Below, piece after piece: positions 17,063 through 24,932 of a stretch of 56,277 nt of DNA. The notes below the pieces were generated by a model. The model did not search any database. It was given only the letters and a program-made list of their open reading frames with translations, and had not been told where the DNA came from. The DNA is from Streptomyces cucumeris. Lineage in GTDB: Bacteria; Actinomycetota; Actinomycetes; Streptomycetales; Streptomycetaceae. A program made the position numbers and the translations under genes. Position 1 is the stretch's first letter; every line of letters starts with the position of its first letter. The stretch is from positions 366,883-423,159 of the forward strand of contig NZ_JANCLX010000004.1 in the NCBI RefSeq assembly GCF_024295805.1, read 5' to 3'.

Positions 17063-17899
17063 TCAACCGGCTGGGGCTCGCAGCAGCCGGTCCTGAGTGC
17101 TCTCGGGCAGCACTCGACGCAGGACCGGTGCGGTGGAGCTGAGGGAGTCGGCGAACGCAGCGACGAGGTCGTACGGCACGCTGGCGCCGAACGACGCCGC
17201 CCACAGATAGCCCGCGCCGAACACCGGCTCGGCCCACGCCTGCCACCCGGCCAGTACTGCCTCGTCAGCCTCGGCCACGAGAGCGAGCGGGTCGGCATCC
17301 TGAATGAGAGGCGGCACCTCACCAAGGCGGACGTGGGAAGCGAAGGTCGGATCCACCGCCCTCATCCCGGGCTGGTCCACGTCGCGCAGCCAACCATGCG
17401 CCGCAACAGCGTCGACGACCAGCTCTGGGCCGCCAAGCGGTACGGCAGGCTGATCGCGCGCGTCGAGCGCGACGAGAAAGTCAGCGAGGACCTCGCCGGG
17501 GACATCGCGGGTGAAGTAGGCCGACCACTCCGCGAGCGGGCTGCTCGTGTCCGCACGAGCGGAGACCTGCCAGGCGATCGGCAAACTCCCCAGGTGGAAG
17601 GGCTCATCCGGCAGGACCCACTGGGCCCAGCGGAGAGTGTCGGGACTGATGTGAAGGACGGTGCTGCGCAGAACCTGACGGTCCTCCGGCACCTCGTCCA
17701 ACTCCTGCCGTCCACGGACGATCGTCAAGCTGGTCCACCCTAGGTCAGCGAGCACGTCCGCGACGGCATCGTAGAGACGTCCGTCGTCACCTGCCAGGTA
17801 CCGGGGACCGACCCAGTACGCGGACGGGGCGCTGGTCGAGGTGGATGGGTCGAACGGGAAGTCGGGATGCAGGAGCGCCTCCAGGGGGCTGGTGGGGAA
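17063..17899 (-). pseudogene. DUF317-domain protein lacking a start codon
   Basis: A 279-codon open frame closed upstream by a TGA at 17900-17902. It contains two segments typical of DUF317, a family almost confined to Streptomyces chromosomes and elements: YWVGPRYLAGDDGRLYDAV near its beginning, and later VFGAGYLWAASF with VPYDLVAAFADSLSSTAP. The conserved first segment lies upstream of any ATG, and the first GTG is about 53 codons in, past the conserved part. The 5' end has therefore been lost, frameshifted or reached by an unusual start such as CTG. Function of the family is unknown. It lies just right of the mobilizable element, whose boundary may pass here and explain the missing start. 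Confidence 0.6.
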
Positions 17900-18154
17900 T
17901 CACGGGCCGCCCGGTTGGTCCGTAGCGTGGGCGACGTGCGCTAGGTGGGGCGGCATCGGGAAAGCGGCATCTCATGCCGCACTGGCATGCCCGGGTGCAG
18001 GCGGACAACGTCGAAGGGGTCGGCGACGGAAATCTCCGTGCGCCGCAGTCACAGTCCTTGCACGAGGCAAGGCGGGGCGGGATCACGGGTGTAAGGCCGC
18101 CGGTGGGCGGAGAGCAGTCTCCAGGTGAGGGCCCGCCGACTCGCAGCCTCGGCG

Positions 18155-18508
18155 TCACGCCTGCCGAGAGGTCTCCAGCACGCAGGCCACAGCGGCGGCG
18201 ACGACATCGGCCGGTGTCTCGGTGTCGAAGGAAATCCGGTAACCGCGCACCTCGGCCGTACCGGTAACGGCGATCTTCCACCCCTCGCGATCGGTGCCAG
18301 GGCGCCCGGCCGGGAACCATCCAAGGTAGAAGCGGCCGTCCTTCGAGTTGACGTGTACGTCCGCACGGTCGTCCACGACCAGGCTGAAATCGTCGGCGGA
18401 GAACTGATCCATCACGAGCATGGGCTCACTCGGGCCTATCAGCCACTCACGCAACCGCAGAGCCTCGATGGTGGTGGAGAATCCGGGACTCCGGGGTGCC
18501 GCAGCCAC
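18155..18508 (-). CDS. Small DUF317-related protein
   Basis: A 117-residue protein with LVVDDRADVHV, GRFYLGWFPAGRPG, GWKIAVTGTAEVRGY and TPADVVAAAVACVL. This is the strand pattern seen in single-domain DUF317-like Streptomyces proteins, probably a small alpha-beta fold. The GTG at 18508 is preceded nine bases upstream by AGAGG; a TTG six bases further up is also in frame. The next gene on the strand is the broken DUF317 frame at 17.1-17.9 kb, so the two may once have been a pair. Nothing in the sequence shows an active site. Function unknown. Confidence 0.65.
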   Translation of the reverse strand: MAAAPRSPGFSTTIEALRLREWLIGPSEPMLVMDQFSADDFSLVVDDRADVHVNSKDGRFYLGWFPAGRPGTDREGWKIAVTGTAEVRGYRISFDTETPADVVAAAVACVLETSRQA

Positions 18509-18633
18509 AGGCAATCACCTCTTTGACCTGGGGATTTACGAGAAGGTCGTCCACGTTGACATGTCTTGCACGCGTTGGCCAGTCATTCGTGGCCCCTTGG
18601 CGTCTGCCCCCAGCGAACTGTCCTTGGACAGCG

Positions 18634-18675
18634 AAGTTAGTCGCCTGCTGCGCGCTGAACTGCGGCGACTAACTT
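18634..18675. repeat. 12-base inverted repeat in intergenic DNA
   Basis: AAGTTAGTCGCC (18634-18645) pairs exactly with 18664-18675 across an 18-base loop. A smaller palindrome TGTCCTTGGACA sits at 18619-18630 and GTTGC/GCAAC arms near 18730. The 300-base gap 18509-18808 contains no credible gene. These may be operators, a terminator for DNA to the left, or part of the element's right end. Confidence 0.55.
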
Positions 18676-18776
18676 GATTGTCAAGGAGGCAGCTCCAGAC
18701 CACCTGTTGACCCCGTCGAGCGACTCCTAGTTGCTGCGGGTGCAACGAGTTGCATCCGCCACCTGAGCCTGAGGAG

Positions 18777-18811
18777 TAGTCGGCGGCAGTGCCCGCCATT
18801 GCCGCCGACTA
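18777..18811 (-). terminator. Hairpin at the end of the endonuclease VII-like gene
   Basis: A perfect 12-base stem, 18777-18788 with 18800-18811, around an 11-base loop. It overlaps the stop codon (18809-18811) of the endonuclease VII-like gene and is its likely terminator. Confidence 0.7.
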
Positions 18812-19387
18812 CCGCTCCGGGTTGGGGTTAGGCTGATGCCGATCCATGGCTGTGGTGAACGCGTCTCTTGCTGCCGCGGAAGAGGAACCCTCCCTGCCAC
18901 GCACGCGGTCGATGTCGAGCCACTGAACCTGGGCTTCTGGCCGGTGAGCTGGCGGATCTGACAGGTAGGCATTCATGCGTGGCCAATCCCGTCGTGCCTC
19001 GTCCAGGTTCTCGTACCAGGCAACGCCGCGTGCGTTGCAGGGCATGCAGAGCAGTCCTCGAACGCACTTAGCGCATCCTGAGCAACAGGCGTGATCGTGG
19101 TCGATCTGCCAGTACGAGGGCCCTTCGATGGCGGCATCTCCGGGGCCCTCTCCGCAGATTGCACACGCGTCACCCTGTGCGCGGAGGATGGCGTTCACCC
19201 GCCAGATTGTCAGTCCGTACTTCTTGGCCTGCCGCTCGGCGGCGGCGCACAAGTAGCAGCGCAATCCAGCGGCGAAGCCCTCCTCCGGGTAGACCGGCCC
19301 TCTACAGAGGCGGCACTCATCCTCCATGCCAGGCCAAATGTCAGGCCACCCGTAGTCTTCCCAGCCCGGAGTGCGTCGCCTCTTCAT
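18809..19387 (-). CDS. Endonuclease VII-like (HNH) nuclease
   Basis: A 192-residue protein with two CxxC pairs near the N-terminus (CRLCRG, CYLC), a central CAICGEG, then WQIDHDH and CVRGLLCMPCN. This is the zinc-bound HNH core of the phage recombination endonuclease VII family (PF02945), which resolves branched DNA. Members occur in actinophages and mobile elements, often near packaging or integration genes. The ATG at 19387 gives MKRRRTPG. The protein is complete. Its partner genes are not obvious: DUF317 genes lie to the left and a divergent HAD gene to the right. It may be cargo or a phage remnant. Confidence 0.8.
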   Translation of the reverse strand: MKRRRTPGWEDYGWPDIWPGMEDECRLCRGPVYPEEGFAAGLRCYLCAAAERQAKKYGLTIWRVNAILRAQGDACAICGEGPGDAAIEGPSYWQIDHDHACCSGCAKCVRGLLCMPCNARGVAWYENLDEARRDWPRMNAYLSDPPAHRPEAQVQWLDIDRVRGREGSSSAAARDAFTTAMDRHQPNPNPER

Positions 19388-19621
19388 GCGCGGAATCTAA
19401 CCCGACGGACTGACATGCCCGCCCAGCCGGTACGGCCATACAACACCCCCAGCGTGCTCACCCCGCATGACTAGGTTCGCTGTCAAACGACTCGACTGGA
19501 TGACAAGGGACACGAACCCAGACGTGGCGACGCGGCTGTCGGTGGCGTCCGCTGCGGGACTGGTCGACGACGGCCATACGCGGCAGGGAGGTTTGGTCAC
19601 CGCAGGTCTACACTGCCGATC

Positions 19622-20281
19622 ATGACGCGGAGTCCTGTCGATCTGGCGATCTTCGATTGTGATGGCGTGCTGGTGGACAGCGAGCGGATATGCGTCAAAG
19701 TGGACGCGATAATCACGGCTGACCTGGGATGCGCGTTCACCGAGGAAGAGATCATCGAGAAGTTCGTCGGCTCCTCCACCGAGGTCTACACAGCCGCCAT
19801 AGAGGAACGACTTGGCCAGCGCCTAGAGAAGAACTGGCTGCAGCAATACGAGCATCTCTACCAAGCGGCCCTCGAAGCTGACCTGACCGCTGTCGATGGC
19901 GTCGCAGAAGCCCTGAATAGCCTTGTCATGCCCGTCTGCGTCGCATCGAACACTGGTCACGCCAGTCTCAGGAGAAACCTGGACATCGTCGGCCTGAGAG
20001 CCCACTTCGAGGGGCGCATCTTCAGCGCAGCCGATGTCGCCCGAGGCAAGCCTGCCCCCGACCTCTTCCTGCACGCTGCGCGATCCATGGGCGTAGAACC
20101 CGGGCGGTGCGTGGTAATCGAGGACAGCGCGTACGGAGTTCAGGCAGCCCGTGCCGCCGGTATGCGGACTTTCGGCTACTGCGGCGGTCTCACGCCAGCC
20201 TCACGGCTGGAAGGGCCAGGCACCACCCTGTTCGACGATATGCGCGACCTGCCCAAGCTGCTGGCCGCCACTACCCACTGA
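19622..20281 (+). CDS. HAD-superfamily phosphatase, beta-phosphoglucomutase-like
   Basis: A 219-residue haloacid dehalogenase-type hydrolase with all four motifs: DCDGVLVDS (nucleophile and general acid Asp), ASNTGH, the lysine of RGKPAPDLF, and VIEDSAYGVQAA. The helical cap between motifs I and II puts it with the subclass I phosphatases and beta-phosphoglucomutases acting on sugar phosphates. ATG 19622. The gene faces tyrS, and a strong two-way terminator lies between them. No biosynthetic partner is attached, so the substrate is open; a sugar phosphate is the most likely. Confidence 0.85.
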   Translation: MTRSPVDLAIFDCDGVLVDSERICVKVDAIITADLGCAFTEEEIIEKFVGSSTEVYTAAIEERLGQRLEKNWLQQYEHLYQAALEADLTAVDGVAEALNSLVMPVCVASNTGHASLRRNLDIVGLRAHFEGRIFSAADVARGKPAPDLFLHAARSMGVEPGRCVVIEDSAYGVQAARAAGMRTFGYCGGLTPASRLEGPGTTLFDDMRDLPKLLAATTH

Positions 20282-20309
20282 ACTTCCGCAGCGTCCCTAC
20301 CACTTGGCT

Positions 20310-20341
20310 CCGTGAGCCGGAGGCTCTCCCCCGGCTCACGG
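20310..20341. terminator. Two-way terminator between HAD gene and tyrS
   Basis: A perfect 11-base stem, 20310-20320 with 20331-20341, around a 10-base loop, between the convergent stops at 20281 and 20366. It can act on both strands. Confidence 0.8.
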
Positions 20342-20365
20342 CTGAGCTTCCGCTCCCGGTCTGCG

Positions 20366-21634
20366 TCAGGCTCCGGTGACCTCGATGGCTGCCAGATTCT
20401 TCTTGCCCCTGCGCAGCATCAGCCAGCGTCCGTGAAGGAGCTCGTCGGCCGTGACCACAGCATCCTCGGCGGTCACCTTGACGTTGTTCACGTAGGCGCC
20501 GCCCTCCTTCACGGTGCGGCGGGCTGCTGACTTGCTCGGCACCAGGCCGACCTCAGCGAACAGGTCGGTGACCTGGCCGAGCTCGCTCACCTTGGCGTTC
20601 GGGAGTTCGGAGACCGCGGCGGCCAGCGTCGCCGCGTCGAGTTCGGCGAGCTCGCCCTGCCCGAACAGCGCCTTTGACGCTGCGATCACGGAGGCGCACT
20701 GGTCGGCGCCGTGCACCAGCGTGGTCAGCTCCTCGGCGAGCGCACGCTGCGCGGTACGGGCTTGCGGCCGCTCCTCGGTCACCTTTTCGAGCTCCTCCAG
20801 CTCGTCGCGGGACTTGAAGGAGAGGATGCGCATGTACCGCGAGATGTCCTGGTCATCCGTGTTCAGCCAGAACTGGTAGAACGCGTATGGCGTGGTCATC
20901 TCCGGGTCGAGCCAGAGCGTGCCCGTCTCCGTCTTGCCGAACTTGGTGCCGTCCGCCTTCGTCATCAGTGGCGTCGCGAGCGCGTGCACCTCGGCGTGCG
21001 GCTCCAGGCGGTGGATCAGATCCAGACCGGCCGTGAGGTTGCCCCACTGGTCGCTGCCGCCCGTCTGGAGGGCGCAGCCATACCGCCGGTACAGCTCCAG
21101 GAAGTCCATACCCTGAAGCAGTTGGTAGCTGAACTCCGTGAAGCTGATGCCCTCGTCGGACGCCAGGCGCCGGGCGACCGAGTCCTTGGTGAGCATCTTG
21201 TTCACGCGGAAGTGCTTGCCGACGTCCCGCAGGAACTCGATCACGGACAGGCCGCCGGTCCAGTCCAGGTTGTTGACCATGGTCGCCGCGTTGTCGCCCT
21301 CAAAGGTGAGGAACGGCTCGATCTGTGCACGCAACCGGGTCACCCACTCGGCGATGACCTCCGGGTCGTTCAGGGTGCGCTCGGCGGTCGGCCGAGGGTC
21401 GCCGATGTGGCCGGTCGCGCCGCCCACGAGCGCCAGCGGTCGGTGCCCGGCCTGCTGGAGTCGCCGCATGGTGAGCACCTGCACCAGGTGGCCGACGTGC
21501 AGGCTGGCCGCGGTGGGGTCGAAGCCGCAATAGAAGGTGACAGGGCCGTCCGCGAGAGCCTTGCGCAATGCGTCCTCGTCAGTGGCATGGGCGATCAGCC
21601 CGCGCCACGTGAGCTCGTCGACGATGGCCGTCAC
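20366..21634 (-). CDS. tyrS: Tyrosyl-tRNA synthetase
   Basis: A 422-residue class I synthetase that charges tRNA-Tyr. The HIGH-like motif is HVGHL (in SLHVGHLVQVL), the tyrosine pocket GGATGHIGDP and QTGGSDQWGN follow, and the KMSKS-like loop is KFGKTE. The C-terminal S4-like RNA-binding domain contains SKSAARRTVKEGGAYVNN. Length and motifs agree with the usual Streptomyces enzyme. GTG 21634 follows AGGAG at good spacing; an in-frame longer reading is not credible. It lies alone between accessory operons, 140 bases downstream of a glycosyltransferase gene on the same strand. It may be the housekeeping gene beside an island or a second copy tied to the nearby amino acid decarboxylase; the window cannot decide. 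Confidence 0.96.
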   Translation of the reverse strand: MTAIVDELTWRGLIAHATDEDALRKALADGPVTFYCGFDPTAASLHVGHLVQVLTMRRLQQAGHRPLALVGGATGHIGDPRPTAERTLNDPEVIAEWVTRLRAQIEPFLTFEGDNAATMVNNLDWTGGLSVIEFLRDVGKHFRVNKMLTKDSVARRLASDEGISFTEFSYQLLQGMDFLELYRRYGCALQTGGSDQWGNLTAGLDLIHRLEPHAEVHALATPLMTKADGTKFGKTETGTLWLDPEMTTPYAFYQFWLNTDDQDISRYMRILSFKSRDELEELEKVTEERPQARTAQRALAEELTTLVHGADQCASVIAASKALFGQGELAELDAATLAAAVSELPNAKVSELGQVTDLFAEVGLVPSKSAARRTVKEGGAYVNNVKVTAEDAVVTADELLHGRWLMLRRGKKNLAAIEVTGA

Positions 21635-21748
21635 GGTCCCGTGTCTCCTTGAGTCGCGCGTACAGTGCGGCGGCCAGTCTAGTCGTCCAGTACGAGCTTC
21701 TGCGTTTGTGCTGGTCAGCAACAGCTTCTGGGGCAGAACAGTCAAGAT

Positions 21749-21766
21749 CACCCCCACATCGGGGTG
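21749..21766 (-). terminator. Small hairpin after the glycosyltransferase operon
   Basis: CACCCC (21749-21754) pairs with GGGGTG (21761-21766), eight bases past the stop of the GT4-type gene. It is short and lacks a T run, so termination would be partial and some read-through into tyrS is possible. Confidence 0.4.
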
Positions 21767-21773
21767 TCCTGAG

Positions 21774-22916
21774 TCACACAGCCCCGAACCATGCGTCGAG
21801 CAGGCGGTCGGCGACAGCTTCGCTGTGATCACGGTAGTCACGCACGAGCGCTCTCCCGTTGGTCACGAATCGGGCCCGGAGCGCCGGATCATGATCAAGT
21901 GCGTCGATCGCCTGCCCAAGATCTCGCGCGGCCCGCTTGACGTCACTCCCGGAAACCACGGGATACAGCACATTGCCATCGAGCTCGTAGTCGGCGATTG
22001 GTGGCGGGTCGACGAACATCGCGGCTTTCCCGAGTTCGGGCAGGCTGCCTATCCGGTGAGCCACGACGGGCACGCCTGACTCCATCGCTTCCAGCGTGAC
22101 CCGGGCGAGACCTTCTGGACCCAGGGACGGCACCAGCAGAATCCTGGTGCGGTTGTAGATCGTGGTGGGATCCGGGGCGAAGGGGGCCACTTGGACGTTC
22201 GATGAGGGCGGCACATACGCCGGGGCATCGGGCCAGGTCTCCACGACCAGGTAATCGTCGCCGGGGCGCCGTCGAACGAGTGCGTCCCAGACACACCGGC
22301 CCTTGATCGGATGGTGATTGATCAAGGTCAGGAACCGCCCCTCTGTCCCCGAAGGCGCAGGGTCGGCTCGTCGCTCGGGTAGGAGGTTGGGGAGAACCTG
22401 CGCCGGCACACCGGTTTGGCCATGGAAAGCATCGGCGATGGTCTGGCTGACCGCGTACACGCTGGTCTGCCTCATCAGGTCGTAGTAGCTCCCCACCTCT
22501 TCGTCGGGGTGGTCACTGCTTGTGGGGTAGAGCTGGTCAGTCACCAGCATCGCTACCTGCCGACCGCTCGCAAGGCTTTCATCCAGCACGGCGTGATGCG
22601 CTTCATTGAGGCGAACCGCACACGAGTTGAGCAGGATTACGTCGGGATCCAGGTCGTTCAAAATATCTTGAAGAGCTTGCCGGTACGCGCTGGCCGCCCC
22701 CGGAGCACCGATGAAGGCTTCGTGGACAGTGCAACCCTGGACTGTTCGGGCTCTGCGTCCGATTCCGGGGTCCGTGCTTTGAGCGATACAGGCGAGGCTG
22801 GCCGGGTGCCCTCGGGCTACGACGCGTTTCAGTAGCTCGCGAACTTGCAGGAACAGGCCATTGGTGAAGCCCTCGCGGGTGAAGTCGTCGATACTCACAA
22901 AGAGGACACCGGTCAT
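21774..22916 (-). CDS. GT4-type glycosyltransferase
   Basis: A 380-residue GT-B glycosyltransferase. The C-terminal donor domain shows the family signature GPEGLARVTLEAMESGVPVVAH, with the paired glutamates that hold the nucleotide sugar, followed by GSLPEL. The N-terminal domain has the usual VLFVSIDDFTREG start and VILLNSCAVR strand. It transfers a sugar from an activated donor; acceptor unknown. ATG 22916, four bases after the APH-type kinase stop: the last gene of a five-gene coupled operon. Paired with a GT9-type enzyme and DUF4254, it suggests assembly of a small glycoside or surface sugar. A longer frame upstream is shadow of the kinase gene. Confidence 0.85.
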   Translation of the reverse strand: MTGVLFVSIDDFTREGFTNGLFLQVRELLKRVVARGHPASLACIAQSTDPGIGRRARTVQGCTVHEAFIGAPGAASAYRQALQDILNDLDPDVILLNSCAVRLNEAHHAVLDESLASGRQVAMLVTDQLYPTSSDHPDEEVGSYYDLMRQTSVYAVSQTIADAFHGQTGVPAQVLPNLLPERRADPAPSGTEGRFLTLINHHPIKGRCVWDALVRRRPGDDYLVVETWPDAPAYVPPSSNVQVAPFAPDPTTIYNRTRILLVPSLGPEGLARVTLEAMESGVPVVAHRIGSLPELGKAAMFVDPPPIADYELDGNVLYPVVSGSDVKRAARDLGQAIDALDHDPALRARFVTNGRALVRDYRDHSEAVADRLLDAWFGAV

Positions 22917-22920
22917 GACG

Positions 22921-23874
22921 TTACTCCTTGTGGGCCGCGGCGACGGCAAAGGCATCGAGCAAGCTCCAGAGCCGGGTGGCGATCTGACTGCCGACGGAGG
23001 GCGGGCCGGCGACGCTGAGAGGACTGGGGGCGAGCATTTTGAGGCATGCGATCGCGGAGTACAGTTCGAATACACGACGCCGACTCGGGCCAACGCACAG
23101 CGGCGCTGCAACCTGCTCAATGCAGTCGGCTTCCGGTCCACGGGCAAGAAGACCGGCGCGCGCGACTCCGAGCGGGTACAGGGCGTCACCGAATCCGACC
23201 TCGTCCAGGTCGACGATTGCCGTGACCTTCCCGCCTTCCACCAACACATTCTGGTGAGTGGCATCGATCAGATAGGGCAGCGGGTCGATCCCATCGAATT
23301 CGGGACCTAGCTCGCGGATGATCCTGCGGATTTGTTCAATGGCCGGGGCCTGTCGTTGCAGGGGCGCGAGCTGATCAACTGCACCGGTGAAGTACTCCCA
23401 CAGCACGTCCGACCAGTGCGGATGACAACGAAGGTCGCCGTAACTGGCGATACCGCCGTACCCAGGGCCGGGTGGGAGCCCGCACGTGCGTTGTTGGATA
23501 TCGAGCAGGTCGTCGGCGACACTGCGCTTCTCGGCCTCCGTAAGGTCGGCGTAGACGTTACAGAGATCAGTTCCTGGGGCTTGCTCAAGGAACATGATCG
23601 GCCAGGGCAGTACGGTCCCGCTCAGGTCCATGTGCAGTACGCGGGGAACGGGCACTCCCACCGTTGCGAGCTGGCGCCGCCAATACGCGAATCCGGCGAA
23701 GCACTCGGCACGGTCGTGGCGTGTGATCCGCGCGATCACGCGCCCACCGGACGCCAACTGCACCGTGAACACGAAGTGACTGCGGCCCATCGGGATTCGG
23801 TTCGCGGTTACGGCCTCTTGGTTCAGGCATCGACTGGCCGCCCGCAGGACTGCTTGCTCTGTCGGAGGCTTCAT
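22921..23874 (-). CDS. APH/choline-kinase-fold phosphotransferase
   Basis: A 317-residue aminoglycoside-phosphotransferase-fold kinase. The catalytic aspartate is in LIDATHQNVL (D followed by N five residues later, as in HGDxxxxN kinases, but the preceding His is replaced by Leu-Ile), and the metal aspartates are in IVDLDEVGFGD. The N-lobe has a lysine-poor VIARITRHD strand. Such enzymes phosphorylate sugars, amino sugars or amino alcohols. ATG 23874 overlaps the GT9 stop (ATGA); the GT4 gene follows four bases on. In this operon it may phosphorylate the pathway intermediate, such as the amine from the decarboxylase, or give self-resistance. Antibiotic resistance cannot be assumed from the fold. 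Confidence 0.75.
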   Translation of the reverse strand: MKPPTEQAVLRAASRCLNQEAVTANRIPMGRSHFVFTVQLASGGRVIARITRHDRAECFAGFAYWRRQLATVGVPVPRVLHMDLSGTVLPWPIMFLEQAPGTDLCNVYADLTEAEKRSVADDLLDIQQRTCGLPPGPGYGGIASYGDLRCHPHWSDVLWEYFTGAVDQLAPLQRQAPAIEQIRRIIRELGPEFDGIDPLPYLIDATHQNVLVEGGKVTAIVDLDEVGFGDALYPLGVARAGLLARGPEADCIEQVAAPLCVGPSRRRVFELYSAIACLKMLAPSPLSVAGPPSVGSQIATRLWSLLDAFAVAAAHKE

Positions 23875-24932
23875 GGCAGGAGCACCTCTGCTGCCGCGAG
23901 CGGGATGACATTGAGGCTGGCGTAGCCTCGAAAGAATGACCAGGTCGTCTCGAAGTCGTCGGTACTGACGATCAGGCCAGGCACACCGAGGCAACCCGCG
24001 AGGTGGCCCAGGCCGCTGTCGCACCCCACGAAGAGACGGCATGACAGCAGGTGGGCGACCATTTCGGGGAGGTCGGCCCGGACGTAGGTCAGGTCCTCGC
24101 CGAGGTACGTCTGGGTGTCGGGGCCACCGAGAATCCGCACTTCACCGTGTGCTGAGACCTGATTCAGGAGCCGCCGGGCTGATTGTCGCGATGGCGCGGT
24201 GCTAGAACGCGCATCGAGCTGGCAATACACCACATTCTCTTGGCCACGAGGCGTCGGTGCCTGGCGGAGAGGCAGTGGCTGTACTCGGTGGCGGGCCCGC
24301 CCTCCAAAGGCGTCGGTGACGGCGTGGTTGAACCGGTCAAGCCAAGGGATGCTCCATGAGGATCGGGCGAAGATCGCGTCGCCGTTGATCGACTCGCTGG
24401 GTGAAGGGGCATAGCTCACCCGCTCGCACGCGAACACCTCCGCCACTTCGGCAAGGGCCGACGAACCAGTCACGGCAATCGACGCCACGGCGTTGTCGCG
24501 GCAGTAGTGCTCCAGGCCGGTCACGATGCCCAGCGCGTCGCCGAGGCGGTTATGGCGGGCAAACCGCATCACGGTTCCGTCGGTGAGCGTTGACAGCGGC
24601 GTGTCCTCGCGCGACACGGCTTTCGCTGCGTCGACGAGTTGGTCGCCCAAGCAGCGCAACCCTCGTTGGCCGCAGCGCCAAGTCCGGGGAACCGCAGCAA
24701 TATCCACTGCGGGCTGCTGGTGGGCATCGACAAATCGCACCTCGTCGAAGCCGAACTCCTCGATGAGATCACGCATCGCCGGCGGCCCGCTCACCTCGAC
24801 TTGGGTCAGTCCATGTGTCCGGGCGTAGGAGGCCAGGCCAGCGGCCAACTCGACGCAGTCACGGACGGGAAGGTCGGCGGCCGCGAAGCGTGTCGGGAGC
24901 TCTTCTCGGCCGCACAGCGACGGTCGGTTCAT
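23871..24932 (-). CDS. GT9-like (heptosyltransferase-type) glycosyltransferase
   Basis: A 353-residue protein. Its C-terminal part has the heptosyltransferase-family signature GCDSGLGHLAGCLGVPGLIV, with the DSG-x-x-HLA donor-binding loop, and LGGPDTQTYL upstream. The N-terminal domain is poorly conserved and lacks the usual GDxxxxxP opening, so it may be divergent. GT9 enzymes transfer ADP-heptose or related sugars. In Gram-positives they appear in glycan and antibiotic clusters, often beside DUF4254 as here. ATG 24932 overlaps the decarboxylase stop (ATGA), and its own stop overlaps the kinase start. Confidence 0.7.
   Translation of the reverse strand: MNRPSLCGREELPTRFAAADLPVRDCVELAAGLASYARTHGLTQVEVSGPPAMRDLIEEFGFDEVRFVDAHQQPAVDIAAVPRTWRCGQRGLRCLGDQLVDAAKAVSREDTPLSTLTDGTVMRFARHNRLGDALGIVTGLEHYCRDNAVASIAVTGSSALAEVAEVFACERVSYAPSPSESINGDAIFARSSWSIPWLDRFNHAVTDAFGGRARHRVQPLPLRQAPTPRGQENVVYCQLDARSSTAPSRQSARRLLNQVSAHGEVRILGGPDTQTYLGEDLTYVRADLPEMVAHLLSCRLFVGCDSGLGHLAGCLGVPGLIVSTDDFETTWSFFRGYASLNVIPLAAAEVLLP

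Noticed and set aside
22921..23874. Aminoglycoside resistance gene
   Set aside because: The fold is shared by many small-molecule kinases. The HGD box is altered and the gene is embedded in a sugar/amine operon, so resistance cannot be claimed.
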